Below the pieces are notes generated by a model, which saw nothing but the letters and a program-made list of their open reading frames with translations, had not been told where the DNA came from and did not search any database. 11,154 nt of DNA from Clostridiaceae bacterium (GTDB taxonomy: Bacteria > Bacillota > Clostridia > Saccharofermentanales > UBA5734), in the NCBI GenBank assembly GCA_012519875.1, contig JAAYPL010000053.1:1-11154 (forward strand), in the 5' to 3' direction. Shown piece after piece: positions 6,518 through 11,154 of this stretch. The position numbers and the translations under genes are program-made. Within the stretch, counting starts at the first letter, position 1. Each line of letters opens with the position of its first letter.

Positions 6518-7381
6518 ATGATGCCGACAAAACAGGCAATGACCGAAAGCGGGGCGCCAATCGTACTGGTTACCGGCGGCAGTTCCGGGATCGGTAAGTC
6601 AATCGCCTATGAATTGGGACGGCGCGGGTGTCGTGTTTATGCAGCGTCACGCAGTCTGGCCGATTTCTTTGACGATCCCGACAATAAAGAGACCAAACCG
6701 GAGAGTTGGCTGCGCACGGTACGGTTGGATGTGCATTCCCCCGGTCAGGGAGGCCAGGTTGTAGAGAAGATCGTGGCGGAAGAAGGCCGGCTTGATATCC
6801 TGGTTCAGGCGGCCGGATTTGGTATTGCCGGGCCGGTTGAGATCACCGCCCATGAGGAGGCCCGCAGCCAGATGGAAACGAACTTTTTCGGCTCGATCAG
6901 CTTACTGCCGGTTGTTCTGGAACAGATGCGAAAGCAACGTTCCGGCCTGATCGTCAATATCGGTTCGGTCGCCGGTTTTTTGCCGATTCCGTTTCAAGCC
7001 TATTACTCGGCCAGCAAGGCTGCTTTGGCATCCCTGACTCTGGCTCTGGATGATGAAGTTCGTCCATACGGAATACGGTGCATGATTGTTCAGCCGGGTG
7101 ATACCCAAACAGGGTTTACAAATGCCAGAATCGTGTCACAGCGTGTATCGGAATCAGAGTACTCCTTGCGATGCGAGCGGTCGCTTCTGCGAATGGAACA
7201 GGATGAACAAAACGGGATGAGTTCGGATAAAGTTGCCCGCATCATTGTTCGTCATATGCTGCGAAGAAATCCTCCTGTTCAAGTAACCTGCGGTTTTGTA
7301 TACAAATTGTACGCATTGGCCGCCCGACTGCTGCCGGTCAGATTGGCGCGCTGGATCATCGCCAGACTCTATGCCGGCTGA
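6518..7381 (+). CDS. Short-chain dehydrogenase/reductase (classical SDR), substrate unknown
   Basis: This 287-residue Rossmann-fold oxidoreductase would use NAD(P)(H). The cofactor loop is VTGGSSGIG (18-26). LDV (70-72) marks the adenine-contacting Asp. QAAGFG (97-102) stands where NNAG is usual, with Asn122 in TNFFG, the catalytic Ser in NIGSVAG (147-153), and the catalytic pair in YSASK (Tyr163, Lys167). VQPGDTQTGF (191-200) follows. All catalytic residues are present, so it is probably active. The basic, hydrophobic C-terminus (about 263-287, LYALAARLLPVRLARWIIARLY) resembles tails of SDRs acting on lipid-like or bulky substrates, but that is only suggestive. The start ATG at 6518 lies 6-7 bases after GGGAGGG (6505-6511). 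Another ATG at 6521 would also work. It lies 58 bases past the PyrE-like gene with no terminator visible between them, so it may be read from the pyr operon. Confidence 0.88.
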   Translation: MMPTKQAMTESGAPIVLVTGGSSGIGKSIAYELGRRGCRVYAASRSLADFFDDPDNKETKPESWLRTVRLDVHSPGQGGQVVEKIVAEEGRLDILVQAAGFGIAGPVEITAHEEARSQMETNFFGSISLLPVVLEQMRKQRSGLIVNIGSVAGFLPIPFQAYYSASKAALASLTLALDDEVRPYGIRCMIVQPGDTQTGFTNARIVSQRVSESEYSLRCERSLLRMEQDEQNGMSSDKVARIIVRHMLRRNPPVQVTCGFVYKLYALAARLLPVRLARWIIARLYAG

Positions 7382-7413
7382 GGCCCTTGTATATATCTTG
7401 CATATATGTGGAC

Positions 7414-7441
7414 TTACAAGCTTTGAGACATATGGTAAAAT
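7414..7441 (+). promoter_or_regulatory. Candidate sigma-70 type promoter before the membrane-protein gene
   Basis: TTACAA (7414-7419) and TAAAAT (7436-7441) are separated by 16 bases. A TG one base before the -10 (7433-7434) gives an extended -10. The stretch is AT-rich compared with the flanking genes. An alternative pairing, TTGAGA with TATAAA (about 7449-7454), has a 19-base spacer and is weaker. The start point would be near 7448, giving a leader of about 30 bases. Confidence 0.4.
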
Positions 7442-7476
7442 TCCAGGTATAAAACGTCTCGGATTGGAGCATGATA

Positions 7477-8106
7477 ATGGCTTTTGCCTTTCTACTGATT
7501 ATAATCTGTGCGATAGCCTTGTTTTTTATGGGTATTATGCCTGCTTGGATCGGCGCAGCTCTGACCTTTGCAGGTTTGTCCGGTCTTCTCGCCCTCGGAT
7601 TCATTGACCAGCGCCGTTCCGGTCTGCTGCGCCGCCGCGGGCGTCAATTGCAGGCCAGATGGGGATTATATGTTTATCATTATGCCGGATTGCCATTACC
7701 ATTTTCGACCGAGGGGAATTTGTTTTTGACCAACAATCAAATGTTGTTGGAAACCGAACATGGCCAACTGGCAATACCCCTGACGACAATAGAAAAGATT
7801 CTTTTGCTCGACTCATGTCAAATCCCAAAGCTGAGTGGTCGTCAATTGGCCGATTTATTAGGCTTGAGCAATGAACTTTCGTTTACAGGTATACAATACA
7901 AGATAGATCAACATGATCCGGCGGGTCGCAACCACACCTTGATCATGATGGTTTTTGATTCGCCCGCAAAGGGAGCGAATTTATTGATTTTGGCTGCCGC
8001 CCGGCGTTTGCCTTCGGTCACCAGGCTTTTCGCCAATCCTATTTTGCCCATCGACAGGATCCGGCTGCTTGGCCCCGATAGCAAGACCGAAATGCCTGTG
8101 CTATAA
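7477..8106 (+). CDS. Hypothetical protein with two N-terminal membrane helices and a possible PH-like domain
   Basis: I do not recognise this 209-residue protein. It begins with two strongly hydrophobic stretches, about residues 2-20 (FAFLLIIICAIALFFMG) and 24-42, separated by a short turn with Pro22. A basic patch follows (RRSGLLRRRGRQ, 46-57), suggesting a membrane hairpin with the rest in the cytoplasm by the positive-inside rule. The segment NLFLTNNQMLLETEHGQLAIPLTTIEKILLLD (81-112) has the strand-turn-strand rhythm of bacterial PH- or GRAM-like domains, where a line of the type 'L.lTn..l.l......ipl..I..i' is common. This is inference only. I chose the ATG at 7477 because TTGGAG (7464-7469) lies 7 bases before it. 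The ATG at 7471 is only 1 base from that site. Its stop codon lies inside the promoter of miaB. Confidence 0.75.
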   Translation: MAFAFLLIIICAIALFFMGIMPAWIGAALTFAGLSGLLALGFIDQRRSGLLRRRGRQLQARWGLYVYHYAGLPLPFSTEGNLFLTNNQMLLETEHGQLAIPLTTIEKILLLDSCQIPKLSGRQLADLLGLSNELSFTGIQYKIDQHDPAGRNHTLIMMVFDSPAKGANLLILAAARRLPSVTRLFANPILPIDRIRLLGPDSKTEMPVL

Positions 8107-8107
8107 T
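8099..8107 (+). promoter_or_regulatory. Extended -10 promoter element for miaB-mutS
   Basis: TGCTATAAT is a perfect extended -10 (TG, one base, TATAAT). There is no good -35 at the usual distance, which is typical when TGn is present. The start point would be near 8114, about 19 bases before the miaB ATG. The TATAAT contains the TAA stop (8104-8106) of the preceding gene. Confidence 0.6.
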
Positions 8108-8132
8108 TTTTGTCAAAGACTGGATAAAAAGA

Positions 8133-9620
8133 ATGCAAATTATCGATCATTTAGAAATAGAGCGTCAAAATCGCTTTGTTGAACAGATTCGTCTTGATCA
8201 TAAAAGTCATCACCCCCCCGGCACCAATCCGGGGATTCGATATGCGATCCGGACGTATGGTTGTCAGTTAAATGAAAATGACAGTGAAAAGTTGGCCGGG
8301 CAATTGCATCAGATGGGTTTTTTGCCGGCGGAGACGATTTCGGACGCTGATTTGATCATTTTGAACACCTGCAGCGTCCGAGAAAATGCTGACAATCGAT
8401 TGTTTGGCAACCTTGGCCGGTTAAAGCAACGGAAAAAAGAGAATCCGGACCTGATTATCGCCATCTGCGGTTGCAAGATGAAACAAGCGGAGCATGTCGA
8501 GCGAATTAAACGCAGTTATCCTTTTGTCAACTTGGTATTCGGCCCGCAGGATATCCATAAATTACCGGAGATGCTCTATACGTGCCTGCATCACCAAGAA
8601 AAACTTTATTCGGTCGGCGACCAGGATACGTTGGTCGAAGGCCTGCCGATACTGCGGTCAAGAAAATTCAGGGCTCTGATTTCCATCATGTATGGTTGTA
8701 ATAATTATTGCACATACTGTATTGTTCCTTACACCCGCGGCAGGGAACGCAGCCGGCAGCCGGCGGAGGTTTTGGCTGAAGTCAGGGCGGTGGTTGCCGA
8801 TGGATATCAAGAAATCATGCTCTTAGGACAAAATGTTAATTCTTACGGCAAGGACCTGGAGAACCGATCCGGTCAGCCGGCTGATTTTGCCGAATTGCTG
8901 GCGGCTGTTGCCGAAACCGGGATTTATCGGATTCGTTTTATGACATCCCATCCCAAGGACATTTCCAATCGATTGCTGGAAGCGATTGCGCAGTATAAAA
9001 ATATCGAACCCCATTTGCATCTGCCGATTCAATCGGGTAGCAATCGCATTCTTGAGCGAATGAACCGACATTACAGCCGGGAGCAATTTATCGAAATCGT
9101 GCGTCGAGCACGGACCCTGCGACCTGGCCTTACGATATCCACCGATATTATTGTCGGTTTTCCCGGGGAGCAAGAGGATGATTTTGCCCAAACGCTGGAT
9201 CTGATGAATATAGTTCGTTTTGACAGTGCTTTTACATTCCAATATTCTCAACGTCCCGGCACTCCGGCCGCCGAGATGCCCGATCAAATTCCGGCGGCTG
9301 TCATCAGTGAACGCTTCATGCGGTTGTTGGAATTACAAAACAGGCACAGTCTTGAATCCAATCAAGCCATGATCGGCCGGAGAGTTGAAGTTTTGGTCGA
9401 AGGCGCAAGCCAAACAGATACTGCAATTTTAAGTGGTCGTACGGCCTGTAATAAATTGATTAATTTTCGTATTCCGGATTTGAATATGCTCCCGCAGTCA
9501 TATCGTTTAAAGAATAATCAACCAAATGGTTGTGCGCTAGAAGGCCGGCTGGCAAAGGTCCATTTGTGCCGGGCCAAAACATTTTCCATTGAAGGGGAGA
9601 TGGAGATGCTGTTGTTATGA
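8133..9620 (+). CDS. miaB: tRNA-2-methylthio-N6-dimethylallyladenosine synthase (MiaB)
   Basis: Radical-SAM methylthiotransferase that adds a 2-methylthio group to i6A37 in tRNAs reading UNN codons. It uses two 4Fe-4S clusters. The N-terminal UPF0004 domain starts at TYGCQLNENDSEKLAG (41-56) with cluster cysteines C44, C80 (NTCSVRENA) and C114 (CGCKMK). The radical-SAM triad is C189, C193 and C196 in YGCNNYCTYC. Then come PYTRGRERSR (199-208), LLGQNVNSYG (230-239), HLHLPIQSGSNRIL (294-307) and STDIIVGFPGE (336-346). A TRAM-like RNA-binding domain occupies about 412-490. The 495 residues include an N-terminal extension of about 38 residues, common in Firmicute MiaB. NENDSEKL supports MiaB over its relatives MtaB and RimO. 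The ribosome site is weak (GGATAAAA, 8122-8129). It overlaps mutS by four bases (ATGA). Confidence 0.95.
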   Translation: MQIIDHLEIERQNRFVEQIRLDHKSHHPPGTNPGIRYAIRTYGCQLNENDSEKLAGQLHQMGFLPAETISDADLIILNTCSVRENADNRLFGNLGRLKQRKKENPDLIIAICGCKMKQAEHVERIKRSYPFVNLVFGPQDIHKLPEMLYTCLHHQEKLYSVGDQDTLVEGLPILRSRKFRALISIMYGCNNYCTYCIVPYTRGRERSRQPAEVLAEVRAVVADGYQEIMLLGQNVNSYGKDLENRSGQPADFAELLAAVAETGIYRIRFMTSHPKDISNRLLEAIAQYKNIEPHLHLPIQSGSNRILERMNRHYSREQFIEIVRRARTLRPGLTISTDIIVGFPGEQEDDFAQTLDLMNIVRFDSAFTFQYSQRPGTPAAEMPDQIPAAVISERFMRLLELQNRHSLESNQAMIGRRVEVLVEGASQTDTAILSGRTACNKLINFRIPDLNMLPQSYRLKNNQPNGCALEGRLAKVHLCRAKTFSIEGEMEMLLL

Positions 9621-11086
9621 GTATGAAGCTGAGCGATCTGGATCTGACTAAAATAACGCCAATGATGCAGCAGTATATCGAACAGAAGGAACGATGGCCG
9701 GACTGCATATTATTTTTCCGTCTTGGCGACTTTTATGAAATGTTCTTTGAAGACGCGGTAACCGCTTCACGTGAATTGGAACTGACCTTGACCGGCCGTG
9801 ATTGCGGCCAGGCAGAAAGAGCCCCCATGTGCGGTGTGCCGTATCATGCTGCGGATAATTACATCAACCGCCTGGTCGGCAAGGGCTATAAGATTGCCAT
9901 CTGTGAACAAGTCGAAGATCCGGCAGCGGCTAAGGGAATTGTCCGCCGAGAAGTGGTCCGGGTGATCACGCCCGGTACGGTTATCGACGGCAGCATGCTC
10001 GATGATCACCGGGATAATTTTCTGTTGTCGGTCTATTGTCTTAATAACTACTATGGTTTGGCAGCTGCCGATCTGACAACCGGTATCTTTGAGGCGACAT
10101 CATTGATTGTTGGTCGGACCGCCGACAAACTGCTGGATGAAATTGTCCGTTATGCTCCTTCGGAATTGATTTGCAATTCAGCGTTTTTATCTAATGATGT
10201 CAGTCAAACCATAAAAAATAAATATGACATCATGTTGACAGTACGTTATGATGAAGACTTTTCAGAATTATCCGTCAACAAACAGATTCCGCAAGACCAC
10301 GAACAGCCGCCTCTTTGGGCACATGCGGCAGCAGCATTGCTGATATATTTGGAAGAGACCCAACGTGTTCGGCCCGGTCACATGAAACCGGTTAGACCTT
10401 ACCAGTTATCCGAGTTTATGAATTTGGACCCGGTTGCCAGACGTAATCTGGAAATAACCCAGACAATTCGTGATAATAGCCGCCGCGGCAGTTTACTTTG
10501 GGCCGTCGACCGGACCATAACCGCGATGGGCGGTCGTTTGCTGCGTCGTTGGCTTGAGCAGCCTCTTTTGAATGTTCATGATATCGAACAGCGTTTGGGG
10601 GCGGTTGCCGACCTTAAGGAGCAGTTCATGGTCAGACAGGAATTGCGCGAACTTCTCCGCGGACTTTATGATCTTGAACGCCTGGCCGGAAAGATTGCCC
10701 TGGCCTCGGTCAACGCGCGTGACCTGCTCGCTTTGACTCATACACTGGATAAGCTTCCACTGCTGATAAAAACCGTACGACCGGCACGTGATGCCTGGCT
10801 GCTGGAACTTGTCGGTCAGATCGATCCGTTGCCGGAACTTTGTCGACTATTGACGGATGCTTTGGCCGAAGAACCGCCAATTGGGCTCAAGGAAGGCAAT
10901 TTGATTCGGGAAGGATATCATCCGGAACTGGATCTGCTTCGGCGAGCCTCCACTGACGGCAAAAATTGGATCCTGGAGCTGGAAGCGGCCGAGCGTGAGC
11001 GAACCGGCATCAAAAGCCTGAAAATCGGTTACAATCGCGTGTTCGGCTACTATATTGAGGTCACCCGGGGGCGAAATGTAAACTGA
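9617..11086 (+). pseudogene. mutS: MutS mismatch repair ATPase, truncated at the 3' side
   Basis: MutS recognises mismatches and, with MutL, starts repair. The first 486 or so residues match the family: the mismatch-binding domain with GDFYEMFFEDA (37-47, Phe39 and Glu41 being the F-x-E wedge), MCGVPYHA (71-78), YKIAICEQVEDP (91-102), VVRVITPGT (113-121), the connector domain (about 135-260), the core with RRNLEITQTIRDNSRRGSLLWAVDRT (275-300) and GGRLLRRWLEQPL (305-317), and the start of the clamp, ending IKSLKIGYNRVFGYYIEVTRGRN (465-487). It then stops at codon 489. Family members run to about 850-870 residues, so part of the clamp, the return of the core and the entire ATPase domain with Walker A and dimer interface are missing. 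The final residues VN and the stop codon seem to come from inserted DNA. It starts at the ATG overlapping the miaB stop, so it is probably co-transcribed with miaB. Without the ATPase it should not support repair. Confidence 0.9.
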
Positions 11087-11145
11087 AGTGACGCAAAAAG
11101 AGATGTCCCACAAAACCATCTCTAATACAATGTAAGTGACCAAAC
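11075..11145. repeat. Short imperfect direct repeat pair near the mutS break
   Basis: Unit 1 (11075-11098) reads AATGTA, six extra bases, AGTGAC, G, CAAA. Unit 2 (11129-11145) reads AATGTAAGTGACCAAAC without the extra bases. The 7-mer AAGTGAC is identical at 11086-11092 and 11134-11140, 48 bases apart. This looks like a pair of transposase-binding repeats at an element end, but it is short enough that chance remains possible. Confidence 0.45.
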
Positions 11146-11154
11146 CACACGTAA
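11077..11154. mobile_element. Candidate terminus of an insertion element (IS21-like) interrupting mutS
   Basis: MutS similarity ends around 11076 and the remaining bases no longer encode the clamp. The foreign stretch would begin TGTAAACTGAAGTGAC. It shows a short repeated unit and a hairpin close to its edge. IS21-family elements are known to begin with 5'-TG and to carry several copies of a short repeat at each end, which fits what is seen. No transposase reading frame is visible, because only 78 bases lie before the window ends. The exact boundary could shift by several bases, since RGRN could be native or partly inserted. Other element types, or a plain rearrangement or assembly junction, cannot be excluded. 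Confidence 0.45.
11099..11123 (-). terminator. Hairpin with T-run on the minus strand (possible terminator)
   Basis: AGAGATG (11099-11105) and CATCTCT (11117-11123) form a perfect 7-bp stem with an 11-base loop. Read on the minus strand, the stem is followed at once by TTTTGCG, with Ts continuing from the stem end, like a weak intrinsic terminator for leftward transcription entering from beyond the window. On the plus strand there is no T-run. It could also be a structural hairpin of the inserted element. Confidence 0.3.

Noticed and set aside
7296..7607. Plus-strand open frame of 103 codons from the SDR end into the membrane-protein gene
   Set aside because: It overlaps two better-supported genes, is rich in Cys, Ser and Tyr as expected of an off-frame translation, and has no ribosome site.
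8100..8120. T-run after the membrane-protein gene as an intrinsic terminator
   Set aside because: No convincing stem precedes ATTTTT. The TATAAT box explains the AT-rich bases better.
8823..9287. Minus-strand open frame of 154 codons inside miaB
   Set aside because: Antisense to the conserved radical-SAM region, with no domain seen.
11041..11100. Programmed frameshift or recoding continuing mutS past the stop
   Set aside because: None of the reading frames after 11077 shows the expected continuation of the clamp (a VP.DYI.RQTL-like segment), so a frame change would not rescue the protein.
10847..11143. Minus-strand open frame crossing the mutS break, considered as a transposase piece
   Set aside because: Most of it is antisense to mutS coding sequence and shows no transposase motif.
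1..11154. CRISPR array, tRNA, rRNA, toxin-antitoxin or phage genes
   Set aside because: I found no regularly spaced repeats, no cloverleaf-like sequence, and no small paired genes. All sizeable frames are accounted for.

Overview
The window looks like a chromosomal piece of a Firmicute, most likely of the Clostridia/Negativicutes type. The reasons are a PyrR-controlled RNA attenuator ahead of pyrR, a two-subunit class 1B dihydroorotate dehydrogenase (pyrK plus pyrD), the long type 2 form of pyrF, strong purine-rich ribosome binding sites, and a miaB-mutS pair. Base composition appears balanced. All genes are on the + strand and tightly packed, and no gap exceeds 160 bases. The species cannot be named from this sequence.

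Positions 1-146 are an attenuation leader: a PyrR-binding hairpin with the conserved loop, a competing antiterminator, and a 10-bp intrinsic terminator. Positions 153-5559 hold a pyrimidine operon, pyrR-pyrB-pyrC-pyrF-pyrK-pyrD, with overlapping or near-touching genes. Together they convert carbamoyl phosphate plus aspartate to UMP, except for the orotate-to-OMP step, and PyrR closes the feedback loop by binding the leader RNA when UMP/UTP is high. Carbamoyl phosphate synthetase (carAB), a uracil permease (pyrP) and a canonical pyrE are not in the window. The place where pyrE would fit (5605-6459) is held by a longer, divergent orotate-phosphoribosyltransferase-like protein whose PRPP motif and catalytic loop are degenerate. 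This is the most interesting protein here.

Positions 6518-8106 carry an NADP/NAD-type short-chain dehydrogenase and an unrecognised two-helix membrane protein with a possible PH-like cytoplasmic domain. The membrane protein is preceded by a plausible promoter. A strong extended -10 (TGCTATAAT) overlaps its stop codon and probably starts the next transcript, miaB-mutS (8133 onward).

mutS is broken. It matches the family through the mismatch-binding, connector, core and part of the clamp, then stops at codon 489 of an expected 850 or more, with no ATPase domain. The sequence after the break begins TGTAAACTGAAGTGAC and carries short direct repeats and a hairpin, which fits the end of an IS21-like insertion element cut off by the window edge. 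Apart from the PyrE-like protein, the mutS disruption and the unrecognised membrane protein, the content is conventional. I see no clear sign of a wholly new multi-gene system.
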